Below, in pieces: positions 22,903 to 29,840 of a DNA stretch of 32,613 nt. The notes beneath the pieces are model-generated. The model did no database searches, was not told the origin of the DNA, and saw nothing but the letters and a program-made list of their open reading frames with translations. Both the position numbers and the translations under genes were made by a program. The stretch spans positions 1 through 32,613 of the forward strand of contig JADZDR010000054.1 of the NCBI GenBank assembly GCA_020850945.1. Reading direction: 5' to 3'. Within the stretch, counting starts at the first letter, position 1. Each line of letters begins with the position of its first letter. This DNA comes from Acidimicrobiia bacterium (GTDB taxonomy: Bacteria; Actinomycetota; Acidimicrobiia; UBA2766).

Positions 22903-23826
22903 ATGAGTGAACGGGACTCACAGACACCACCCACGGACATCGTCGGCGCATTGGCCGATGCCATGCAGGCCGGAATGGCCGACGACAGCGTGGGCCGCGA
23001 CCCGGAGTTCCTCACGCGGCTCGTGCCCAAGATGCAGACCTTCGCCGGCTACTTCGACGCCGAGGTGCGCGGGCTCGAGACCCTGCCCGCGGACGGGCCC
23101 GTCATGCTCGTCGGCAACCACTCGGGCGGCATGTTCGTGCCCGACACTGCCGCCGTGATGGCGAAGTGGTACGAAGTCCGTGGGTACGACGATCCCTTGA
23201 TAGGCCTCGCCTTCTCGATGGCCTACATCGTGCCCCAGATCGGGCGGTTCTTCCGGCGGGTTGGCCAGGTACCGGCGAGCCACGAGAACGCCCGCAAGGC
23301 GCTCGCCGCGGGTGCTTCGCTCCTCATCTACCCGGGTGGCGACTGGGAGGTCTACCGGCCCTGGACCGAGCGGAACCGGATCGAGTTCGAGGGACGCAAG
23401 GGGTTCATCAGGCTCGCCCTCGAGGCCGGCGTACCGGTGTATCCGATCGTGGGACACGGCGGACACGAGACCCTCATCGTCCTGAGCCGCGGTGACCGTC
23501 TCGCCCGGGCCGTGGGTCTGGGGCGCCTCCGCGCCAAGATCCTCCCGATCACCCTCGGCCCGTTCGGCCCGACCCTCGGCTTCCTCCCCCAGATCCCGCT
23601 CCCGGCCAAGATCACCGTGCAGGTCTGTGAGCCGATGGAGTGGGACCGGTTCGGCCCCGAGGACGCAGACGATCCGGCAGTGCTCCAGACCTGCTACGAC
23701 GAGATCACACAGCGCATGCAGGCGATGCTCGACACCCTCGTGTCCGAAAACCCCGTGCCCCTCTTCACGCGGGCGACGGGTGTGGCGGGTGACCTCGTGC
23801 GACGCTTCCGTTCCCGCCCCTCATGA
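22903..23826 (+). CDS. LPLAT-family acyltransferase (PlsC/DGAT-like)
   Basis: 307 residues. The acyltransferase block I reads GNHSGGMFVPD (about 72-82), the form with a longer spacer that replaces NHx4D in the TMEM68/DGAT-like subfamily. It is followed by YPGGDWEVYRPW (about 146-157), the block with PGG, and by a Pro-rich VPVYPIVGHGGHE. It should transfer an acyl chain to a glycerolipid or similar alcohol at the membrane. No ribosome site precedes ATG 22903; CATAGT at 22885-22890 could be a -10 box, giving a very short leader. The stop is followed by an inverted repeat at 23922. Confidence 0.87.
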   Translation: MSERDSQTPPTDIVGALADAMQAGMADDSVGRDPEFLTRLVPKMQTFAGYFDAEVRGLETLPADGPVMLVGNHSGGMFVPDTAAVMAKWYEVRGYDDPLIGLAFSMAYIVPQIGRFFRRVGQVPASHENARKALAAGASLLIYPGGDWEVYRPWTERNRIEFEGRKGFIRLALEAGVPVYPIVGHGGHETLIVLSRGDRLARAVGLGRLRAKILPITLGPFGPTLGFLPQIPLPAKITVQVCEPMEWDRFGPEDADDPAVLQTCYDEITQRMQAMLDTLVSENPVPLFTRATGVAGDLVRRFRSRPS

Positions 23827-23921
23827 CGGCGGGCGACCCGCGTCCCGCCCGCCACCATGTGGGCAGGATCGTCACTCACGTCTGAGGGGAATCCAAGCCC
23901 ACATCGCGGTTTCGGCAACCC

Positions 23922-23963
23922 TGGGCAGCTTCGGCCCTCACTGGTGATAGCCGAAGCTGCCCA
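23922..23963. terminator. 14-bp inverted repeat between the acyltransferase and SDR genes
   Basis: TGGGCAGCTTCGGC (23922-23935) and GCCGAAGCTGCCCA (23950-23963) pair perfectly across a 14-base loop. It is 96 bp after the acyltransferase stop and 40 bp before the SDR start. It may terminate upstream transcription or serve as a binding site; no T-run is present. Confidence 0.4.
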
Positions 23964-23990
23964 CAGGTGCGAGCCGTTGCGGCGGTGCCT

Positions 23991-23996
23991 TAGAGT
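23991..23996 (+). promoter_or_regulatory. -10 element of a leaderless SDR transcript
   Basis: TAGAGT stands six bases before ATG 24003, and no ribosome site is present. Transcription should begin at or next to the start codon. Confidence 0.5.
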
Positions 23997-24002
23997 GATC
24001 CG

Positions 24003-24797
24003 ATGCGCATCGAGGGGGCGAAAATCCTCGTAACAGGGGCTTCGTCGGGGATCGGGGCTGCCCTTGCCCGTGAGCTCGCCGCGAGGGGAGCGACCCTGGG
24101 TCTGGTTGCACGTCGCGAGGACCGTCTGCAGGAGGTTGCGGCGGCATGCCGGTCTGTCGGGGCGAGGGCGGTCTCATGGGCGTGCGACCTGTCCGATCTC
24201 GAGGACGCCGAAGACGTCGTGCGAAAGGCATGGGACCAGCTCGGCCACATCGATGTGCTCGTGAACAACGCCGCCATGTCCAAGCGCAAGCACGTCCTCG
24301 ACACGACCCCGGGCGACTACGCGCAGGTCATGGACCTCAACTTCCATTCCCCGGTCCGCATGGCGCTCGCCGCGCTGGGCCTCATGCAGGCCCGGGGTGG
24401 GGGCGAGATCGTCATGGTCTCCTCCACGGGGGGCCGCATCGGCATCGTCCACGAATCCGCCTACTGCGCGGCGAAGGCTGCCGTGTGTCTCTGGGCGGAG
24501 GCCGCGGCCATCGACCTCGGCCAGATCGGCTCACCTGTCCGCGTAAAGCTGATCTGTCCCGGTCCGATCGACACCGAGATCTGGGACGTGCGTGAGGGTG
24601 ACCTGCCCGCCGTGTTCGAGGGCCCCTTCGTCCCCGCATCGGTATGCGCTGTCGGCGTGGCCGAGGCGATCGAGGCCGATGGCTTCGAGACCTACGTACC
24701 CGATATGACTCCGGTCATCCTGGGTAAGACGCAAGACGTCGATGCCTTCGTGAGGGCCATGGCGGAGATCGCGAGGCAGAGCTCTGTAGTGCGTTAG
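24003..24797 (+). CDS. SDR family oxidoreductase
   Basis: 264 residues of the classical short-chain dehydrogenase type: TGASSGIG (11-18) for cofactor binding, CDLSD (61-65), NNA (88-90), the catalytic Ser140/141, Tyr154 and Lys158 (ESAYCAAK) and CPGPIDTE (about 185-192). The Arg pair ARRED after the second beta strand suggests NADP(H). Substrate is unknown; many relatives act on lipids or acyl chains. It begins as a leaderless message. The gene is followed by a 247-bp intergenic region that holds the possible small RNA. Confidence 0.9.
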   Translation: MRIEGAKILVTGASSGIGAALARELAARGATLGLVARREDRLQEVAAACRSVGARAVSWACDLSDLEDAEDVVRKAWDQLGHIDVLVNNAAMSKRKHVLDTTPGDYAQVMDLNFHSPVRMALAALGLMQARGGGEIVMVSSTGGRIGIVHESAYCAAKAAVCLWAEAAAIDLGQIGSPVRVKLICPGPIDTEIWDVREGDLPAVFEGPFVPASVCAVGVAEAIEADGFETYVPDMTPVILGKTQDVDAFVRAMAEIARQSSVVR

Positions 24798-24920
24798 TGC
24801 AGGTCAAGGAGGTGTGGGCGCGGGCTGAGCGCGGCCGGCGAGCCTGTCGCCCCCCCACCCGAAGGGTGCAAAACGGGTCAAGCCTTCTCGCCTCGAATGT
24901 GCCGTCTGTGTAGAGTGAGG

Positions 24921-24990
24921 CCGTTCGGACGTCCCTCCCCACCCCAAGGCGTCCGAAGCCGGGCCCGCCGTTCACGCGGCGGGCCCACTC
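24921..24990 (+). ncRNA. Possible 6C-like structured small RNA
   Basis: TAGAGT (24911-24916) looks like a -10 box. A transcript starting about seven bases later would begin with hairpin 1: TTCGGACG (24924-24931) pairs with CGTCCGAA (24950-24957) around an 18-base loop with the C-rich run CCCTCCCCACCCC. Hairpin 2, GGGCCCGCCG / CGGCGGGCCC, follows at once. The actinobacterial 6C RNA has two stem-loops with C-rich loops; only hairpin 1 matches here, since hairpin 2 has the loop TTCACG. The order promoter, hairpin, terminator-like hairpin supports an RNA gene, but the family name is uncertain. Confidence 0.45.
24961..24986 (+). terminator. Strong GC hairpin ending the possible small RNA
   Basis: GGGCCCGCCG (24961-24970) and CGGCGGGCCC (24977-24986) form ten perfect G-C pairs with a six-base loop. 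It also lies between convergent genes (SDR and recombinase) and would stop transcription from the left. A T-run is missing, as is common in high-GC actinomycetes. Confidence 0.6.
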
Positions 24991-25044
24991 ATGTCCGGCT
25001 GGGTCATCCGCATCACGCCGGTGGCGATCCGCCTGCGGGATGGT

Positions 25045-26070
25045 TCACAGGACCTGACGCAGCAGGGCCCGCACGGGGGCGGCCTGGGCCGCGTGATGCA
25101 GGTTGGCACCACTCATGCGCAGGTACTGACTCGTCGTGTTGAGATCCGTGTGGCCGAGAAGCAACTGGATCTCAGGGAGAGAGGTGCCCGAATCCACCTG
25201 ACCGAGGGCATACGTGTGGCGGAACGCATGCGCCTTCTCTCCTTCACGGATCGAAACCCCGGCCGCACCCATCCAGAGGTCCACGAGGTAGTCGAGGGCC
25301 TGCGTGTTCAACGGTGTCCCGTTCACGCGCACGAAGAGGAGATCCTGCGTCCGGGCGCCGCCGAGCTGTGGTCCGAGGGCCACTCGCTCCTCGAGATAGA
25401 CGTCGATCGCCTCGAGGACCTCCGGTGCGATCGGGACGACGCGCTCCTTGCGTCCCTTGCCGAGGACCTTGAGTCGCGGTGCCCGGTCACGCTCGACGCA
25501 GGCGAGGGTGATCGTCGTGAGCTCCGACGCGCGCAGGCCTGCACCTGCGAGCACGGCGATGATCGCGACATCCCGCTTCGGCCATGTTGCACGGGACCCC
25601 TCGGGAGGATCTGCGGCCGCATGCAGGATGCGGCCGAGCTCGTCGTCCGTGAAGGCGACAGGGAGAAGTTGGCTCTTCGTCGGCGCCTGGAAGGCGAGCG
25701 TGGGGTCACGGTCGAGGTGACCGGACGCGACGAGCCATGTGAAGAGGCCGCGCCAGGCCGAGAGCATGCGGGCCCGCGAGGCCGGTGCATAGCCTGCCTC
25801 GACGAGGCTCGAAACGCACAGGGCGACGTTCACGTCGGTCAGGTCACGCAGGCCGAGGCGACGCAACTGCCTGTTCGCGGAGCGCTGGTCCGGAGGATCC
25901 GAGTCGAGCGCGTCGGGCAGGGGACGGCCGAGCGCATCTCCCACATGGCGGGCGAGGACCGCGACGTCGTTGCGATACGCACGTTCGCTGTTCGGGGATA
26001 GGCCACGGCGTGAACGGGCTCGCTTGTCCACGACCCATCTGTCGAAGAGGGCTACGAGATCGTCGCTCAC
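25045..26070 (-). CDS. Tyrosine recombinase / phage-integrase family (XerC-like)
   Basis: 341 residues with an N-terminal SAM-like core-binding domain and a C-terminal catalytic domain. All active-site residues are visible: Arg in GAGLRASEL, Lys in GKGRKERVV, HAFRH (His-x2-Arg), His in LLGHTDL and the nucleophile Tyr in TTSQYLR. GTG 26070 is preceded by the -10 box TAGGTT with six bases between, so the message is probably leaderless. There is no adjacent excisionase, phage gene or tRNA, and no att pair was found, so integration of an element is not shown. It may be an orphan Xer-type enzyme. Confidence 0.88.
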   Translation of the reverse strand: MSDDLVALFDRWVVDKRARSRRGLSPNSERAYRNDVAVLARHVGDALGRPLPDALDSDPPDQRSANRQLRRLGLRDLTDVNVALCVSSLVEAGYAPASRARMLSAWRGLFTWLVASGHLDRDPTLAFQAPTKSQLLPVAFTDDELGRILHAAADPPEGSRATWPKRDVAIIAVLAGAGLRASELTTITLACVERDRAPRLKVLGKGRKERVVPIAPEVLEAIDVYLEERVALGPQLGGARTQDLLFVRVNGTPLNTQALDYLVDLWMGAAGVSIREGEKAHAFRHTYALGQVDSGTSLPEIQLLLGHTDLNTTSQYLRMSGANLHHAAQAAPVRALLRQVL

Positions 26071-26076
26071 GAGGCG

Positions 26077-26082
26077 AACCTA
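26077..26082 (-). promoter_or_regulatory. -10 element of the recombinase gene
   Basis: On the minus strand TAGGTT lies six bases before GTG 26070, and no Shine-Dalgarno sequence is present; this is the leaderless arrangement seen at several genes in the window. Confidence 0.45.
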
Positions 26083-26126
26083 GCCCCGGTCAAGGACTGC
26101 GCAGAGGGAGATCCCCCGCCCCGTGG

Positions 26127-27026
26127 TCAGCCCTCCACCGTTTGGAGTAGGTCGAGCGCACGGATTGCGAAGTCCCGGGACACCGCTTCGACATCCTCGA
26201 CGAAACCGCCGAAGTTCACGTTGAAGGAGAATCCCATCGGCGCATCGAGTGGGCGGAAGAAGTTGTCGTGGTGCTGGGGCACGACGACACGCGGCTCCAG
26301 GAGGCGCAGGACCCGCTCGACGTACCGGGGTGTGAACATGCGTCCTGCGATCCCGGCGAGGAAGAAGTCGACACCTCGGTGGCGGATCTCGCTGTCGACC
26401 AGGTTGGCGGACCCCTGGTGGTACATCGTGACGCCTGCGACAGAGACGTGGATCCCCATCACGTCGCCGCAGCAGTAGGCGCCGGGAGTGAGATCGTCCA
26501 CGCTGTCGCAGGTGATCTCGCCGTCGGAGGGGACCTTCAGGCCGAGCAGGAGCTTGGAGTGCAGACTGGGCACGAACGTGACTTCGAAGGGGCCGATCTC
26601 GTACACGCGATGCGGTTCGATCACGACCGCACGCTCGACGATCCCGTAGAGGGACATGAGCCGTTGCAGCGACGTCGAGCCGTAGGCGCGACAGCCCGTC
26701 GCGAGCGAGATCGCGGGCACGTCCAGCGCATGGTCGAAGTGCGTGTGCCCCACGAGGACGGCGTCGGCCGCATCGATGTAGGACTCGATTCGCGCGGTCA
26801 CGGGCCGGGCTGTCCGCCGATGCAGGACGTCGTCCCAGCCGACGCGTGTGACATAGGGATCGATGTAGACCACACAGCCCTCGTACGCGAGGCGGAAGCC
26901 CGCCGTGCCGAGCCACTGCAGGGAGAGGCCACGCGGCAACTCCGCCGCGAAGTTGGCCCAGTTCAAGGCCGCTGCTGTGCTCGGGTCGTTTGCGTGCTGC
27001 GAGAGGGCGGAGGAGTGCCAGGGCAT
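26127..27026 (-). CDS. MBL-fold metallo-hydrolase (UlaG/L-ascorbate lactonase-like)
   Basis: 299 residues. The metallo-beta-lactamase metal motif is HTHFDHA (about 97-103), preceded by WLGTAGFRLAYEG and VVYIDPYV, the opening strands of UlaG-like proteins. Later metal-ligand candidates are in YHQGSAN and PQHHDNFF. It is a predicted cytoplasmic hydrolase of unknown substrate. ATG 27026 has GGAG at the right distance and begins two bases after the phosphoesterase stop, so the two genes form an operon. A much longer frame in the same register exists upstream but only as the antisense of neighbouring genes. Confidence 0.88.
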   Translation of the reverse strand: MPWHSSALSQHANDPSTAAALNWANFAAELPRGLSLQWLGTAGFRLAYEGCVVYIDPYVTRVGWDDVLHRRTARPVTARIESYIDAADAVLVGHTHFDHALDVPAISLATGCRAYGSTSLQRLMSLYGIVERAVVIEPHRVYEIGPFEVTFVPSLHSKLLLGLKVPSDGEITCDSVDDLTPGAYCCGDVMGIHVSVAGVTMYHQGSANLVDSEIRHRGVDFFLAGIAGRMFTPRYVERVLRLLEPRVVVPQHHDNFFRPLDAPMGFSFNVNFGGFVEDVEAVSRDFAIRALDLLQTVEG

Positions 27027-27028
27027 GG

Positions 27029-27520
27029 TCAGCACTCCACGATCCGCATGTGGCGGATCGCCCCGTCGGCGATCTCGATGATCCCGAACGTGTGCGTCGG
27101 TGCACGGCGCCGATGCGTGGGTGATCCGGGGTTGAAGAGGCAGAGCCCGTCGACGCGGGGACCGATCTCGGGAAGATGCGTGTGGCCGTGGATCACGAGG
27201 TCGGTGGCGGGAAAGCGGCGAAGCATGCGCTGCGGTCTGCCCTGGGCGGGACCGGCATCGTGCAGGATCGCGATACGGACCCCACCGACCTCGACTCTCA
27301 GCGTCTCGGGGAGACGGGCCCTGAGCGAGTAGTCGTTGTTCCCGAGAACGCAGTGCAGCGGTGCCTCCGCCTCGAGGGCATCGAGGAGGGGAGCCGTGAT
27401 TACGTCTCCGGCATGAAGCACCAAGTCGGCGCGGGCGACCTCGTCCCAGACACGCCGTGGCAGCCTGGCCGGATCCACGGAGATGTGCGTGTCTGCGAGT
27501 ACCAGCGCCCGAAAGGCCAT
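27029..27520 (-). CDS. Metallophosphoesterase, MJ0936/YfcE family
   Basis: 163 residues with all metal motifs of the family: LADTHIS (Asp, His), HAGDV, GNND, LHDAG and HGHTH, ending with FNPGS. These bind two metal ions (often Mn2+) and hydrolyse phosphodiesters. ATG 27520 is preceded by the -10-like CATACT with a gap of six bases and no ribosome site. It is coupled to the MBL-fold hydrolase downstream; such pairs of small hydrolases are seen, but the common pathway is unknown. Confidence 0.92.
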   Translation of the reverse strand: MAFRALVLADTHISVDPARLPRRVWDEVARADLVLHAGDVITAPLLDALEAEAPLHCVLGNNDYSLRARLPETLRVEVGGVRIAILHDAGPAQGRPQRMLRRFPATDLVIHGHTHLPEIGPRVDGLCLFNPGSPTHRRRAPTHTFGIIEIADGAIRHMRIVEC

Positions 27521-27526
27521 GGCCGC

Positions 27527-27532
27527 AGTATG
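27527..27532 (-). promoter_or_regulatory. -10 element of the phosphoesterase-MBL operon
   Basis: On the minus strand CATACT lies six bases before ATG 27520. It matches the TATAAT-like consensus and implies a leaderless transcript. Confidence 0.4.
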
Positions 27533-27571
27533 GCAGCGCCATCCGCCCTCGGCGGATCTGCGCGAGTCGGC

Positions 27572-28495
27572 TCAACCGCAGTGGATGTCCGCCTGGTTCC
27601 CGCTGTGATCGCTGGCAAAGACGAGGCCGCCGTTGCCCGGCGGGTCGATCGGCAGGTTCGCCCAGTTGCCCGTGCCGGTTCCGTCGCCGTCCAGGTCCAG
27701 CGCTGTGTCGAGGCGCACCGGGCATGCCGCGGTTCCCCGCACCATGATGTAGTCGATGCGCTCCACGTCCAGGGCGGTCGGTTCGTAGAGACCAGCGGGT
27801 GGCTCCCGTCCTCCTCCCGTGCAGCTCTCCCTGTGGGTCGCGTCGCACTCCGGGTTCCCGGCCACGAGGTGGCTGTCGGCGAAGAAGTGGTCGAGGAAGA
27901 GGCCGTATGTGACGGAGTCCGGTTCGGCGTTGAAGTCGCCGGTCACGATATGAACGCTGGTCGGGGGTGCGGCAGTTCCGAGATGACGGAGGACCACACG
28001 CGCGGCGCACTCACGGGCATTGTCGTCGTCCAGGTCGCAGTGGGGTGGGCAGCCGGCGAGGAGGCAGGGGAAGTTCGTGAGGCTGGCGGGGAGGTGTGTC
28101 GTGACGAGGTCGACGCGGCCGAGATCGGAGTCGAGGGCTACGTGGTACGCGATGTAGGGGAAAGACGGCAGGTCGAGGAGATGTGCCTCGAGCACGGGCA
28201 GCCGCGAGAGGACGGCCGTCTGCTCGACTCCCAGCGTGAGGACGTGGTTGCGGGCGATGTGAATCGAGTAGGCACCCCCGCAGTACACGGGGACCTGTTG
28301 GGCGAGGATCCGGGCGACGCGCGTGTCGACCTCCTGGAATGTGACGACGTCCGGGCAGCCGATCGCCTCGACGTGACGCATCGCCACGTCCACCCGTCCC
28401 GGCGCGTCGCAGTTGTCGGTGTCCGGGGTGCAGCCGAAGGCGCCGAGCCAGAAGCCGTGCGGGGTGTCCCGGTTCGCCGGCTGAAAGCTACACAC
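27572..28495 (-). CDS. Endonuclease/exonuclease/phosphatase (EEP) family protein, N-terminus incomplete
   Basis: 307 residues from GTG 28495. EEP motifs present are DVVTFQEVD (metal Glu), TTHLPAS (His), VTGDFNAEPDS (Asp, Asn), ERIDYIMV and ASDHSGN (catalytic Asp-His). The first conserved strand with its metal-binding Asn ('xxTxN') is not seen; the N-terminus reads CSFQPANRDTPHGFW instead. The protein has many Cys (CTPDTDNC, CLLAGCPPHC, CDATHRESC), which suggests an exported protein, yet no signal peptide is visible. Either the true start is lost or the 5' end was removed where the aminotransferase gene begins. The upstream open frame is the antisense of that gene and is rejected. It probably acts on phosphodiesters, nucleic acid or lipid. 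Confidence 0.72.
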   Translation of the reverse strand: MCSFQPANRDTPHGFWLGAFGCTPDTDNCDAPGRVDVAMRHVEAIGCPDVVTFQEVDTRVARILAQQVPVYCGGAYSIHIARNHVLTLGVEQTAVLSRLPVLEAHLLDLPSFPYIAYHVALDSDLGRVDLVTTHLPASLTNFPCLLAGCPPHCDLDDDNARECAARVVLRHLGTAAPPTSVHIVTGDFNAEPDSVTYGLFLDHFFADSHLVAGNPECDATHRESCTGGGREPPAGLYEPTALDVERIDYIMVRGTAACPVRLDTALDLDGDGTGTGNWANLPIDPPGNGGLVFASDHSGNQADIHCG

Positions 28496-28543
28496 GCAGG
28501 GATCGGGTGTCCTCGCCCGCCTTGGTCGGGCGGGCGGGTTCGG

Positions 28544-28549
28544 TAGGCT
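28544..28549 (+). promoter_or_regulatory. -10 element of a leaderless aminotransferase transcript
   Basis: TAGGCT is seven bases before ATG 28557 and there is no ribosome site. A GC-rich hairpin (CGCCCG / CGGGCG, about 28514-28532) precedes it in the short region shared with the divergent EEP gene. Confidence 0.5.
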
Positions 28550-28556
28550 GCGACCG

Positions 28557-29837
28557 ATGCCGGCGCGACTCTTCGACTCCAGAGACGATGCGATCCGTGC
28601 GTTCGCCGAGCACGTGTCACGCGGGAAGGCGGACTTCTTCAGGGGCGTCGGCCTCGACCTCGTCATGGGTCGCCGCGAGGGATGCCACTTCTGGGACGTG
28701 GACGGTCGCCGCTTCCTCAACGCCCACTCGAACGGCGGCGTCTTCAACATGGGGCACCGCCATCCCGATCTCGTCACGACCCTGCGCCACGCGCTCGACG
28801 ACTGGGACATCGGCAACCACCATTTGATCTCCGAGGCGCGGGCGAAGCTCGCGACACGCCTCGGGGACATGCTGCCGGGTGACATCGACAAGGTCGTCTT
28901 CGCCGTCGGCGGGGGAGAGGCCGTCGACACCGCCCTCAAGATGGCTCGCGGCCTCACGGGCCGTCCAGGTGTGATCTCGGCCCGAGGCGGCTACCACGGC
29001 CACACCGGCCTTGCCATGGCGACGGGGGACGCGAAGTACAGAGAGCCGTTCGGTCCGCAACTCCCGGGGTTCTCACAGGTGCCCTTCGGTGACCTCGAGG
29101 CGCTCGACGCCGCAGTCGACGAGACGTGCGCCGCGGTCATCCTCGAGGCGGTTCCGGCGACGCTCGGCATCGTGGTTCCCGACGCGGAATACATGCGCGG
29201 GGTCCGCGATCTCTGCGACGCCCGCGGGGCCCTGTTCGTCCTCGACGAGGTCCAGACCGGCCTCGGGCGCACGGGCCGCATGTTCGCGTGCGAGCACTGG
29301 GGAGTCGTACCCGACTTCGTCGTCCTCGGCAAGGGTCTCTCCGGGGGTCTCGTGCCGATCTCGGCCACGTGCTTCCGGGCGGAGCACGAGCGGATCTTCG
29401 CGCCGGATCCATTCGTGCACATCTCCACATTCGGGGGGGCCGAGCTCGCCTGCCTCGTGTCACTGCGCATGCTCGATCTCGTCTCGGATGCCACCTTCCT
29501 CACGCGCGTGGCAGAGAACGGCGCCGATCTCGCTGCCCGCCTCGCCACGATCAGTGCCGACCACGCCGAACTGGTCGCCGGGCCGCGACATCTGGGCATG
29601 ATGGCAGGCCTCGAATGGAGATCGGAGGGCCTCGGCCTTCTCGCCAGCAAAGCCCTCTTCGACGCCGGGGTGTTCGCCGTCTACTCGAACAACGACAGGC
29701 GCGTCACGCAACTCCTCCTGCCGCTGATCGCGGGCACGGCCGAGCTCGACGAACTCGGCCGTGGAATCGACGCTGCCGCGACGGCTCTGGCGTCTGAGGA
29801 GTCGCGTCAGCTGGCCGCCGCCCTGGACGGCGCCTGA
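28557..29837 (+). CDS. Class III aminotransferase (PLP-dependent; GSA-aminomutase/omega-transaminase-like)
   Basis: 426 residues, full length. Landmarks are FWDVDGRRFLNAHSNGGVFNM for the substrate region, VVFAVGGGEAVDTALKMAR for PLP phosphate binding, GYHGHTG, the Asp in VLDEVQTGLGRTG that holds the pyridine nitrogen, and VVLGKGLSGG with the Schiff-base Lys (near 260). It transfers an amino group or moves it within a substrate; glutamate-1-semialdehyde mutase is unlikely because the context is not tetrapyrrole synthesis. The next gene, a kinase-like protein, begins three bases after its stop, so the two may act on one small molecule. Confidence 0.92.
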   Translation: MPARLFDSRDDAIRAFAEHVSRGKADFFRGVGLDLVMGRREGCHFWDVDGRRFLNAHSNGGVFNMGHRHPDLVTTLRHALDDWDIGNHHLISEARAKLATRLGDMLPGDIDKVVFAVGGGEAVDTALKMARGLTGRPGVISARGGYHGHTGLAMATGDAKYREPFGPQLPGFSQVPFGDLEALDAAVDETCAAVILEAVPATLGIVVPDAEYMRGVRDLCDARGALFVLDEVQTGLGRTGRMFACEHWGVVPDFVVLGKGLSGGLVPISATCFRAEHERIFAPDPFVHISTFGGAELACLVSLRMLDLVSDATFLTRVAENGADLAARLATISADHAELVAGPRHLGMMAGLEWRSEGLGLLASKALFDAGVFAVYSNNDRRVTQLLLPLIAGTAELDELGRGIDAAATALASEESRQLAAALDGA

Positions 29838-29840
29838 CAC

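Noticed and set aside
24897-25142. Short plus-strand ORF over the possible small RNA
   Set aside because: No ribosome site and a low-complexity Arg/Pro product; the hairpins explain the sequence better.
26127-28010. 627-codon frame joining the MBL hydrolase to upstream sequence
   Set aside because: Only the last 299 residues are MBL-like; the rest reads across the phosphoesterase and EEP genes in a wrong frame. A ribosome site supports ATG 27026.
28496-28957. N-terminal extension of the EEP gene
   Set aside because: It is antisense to the aminotransferase and rich in Ser/Arg without EEP motifs.
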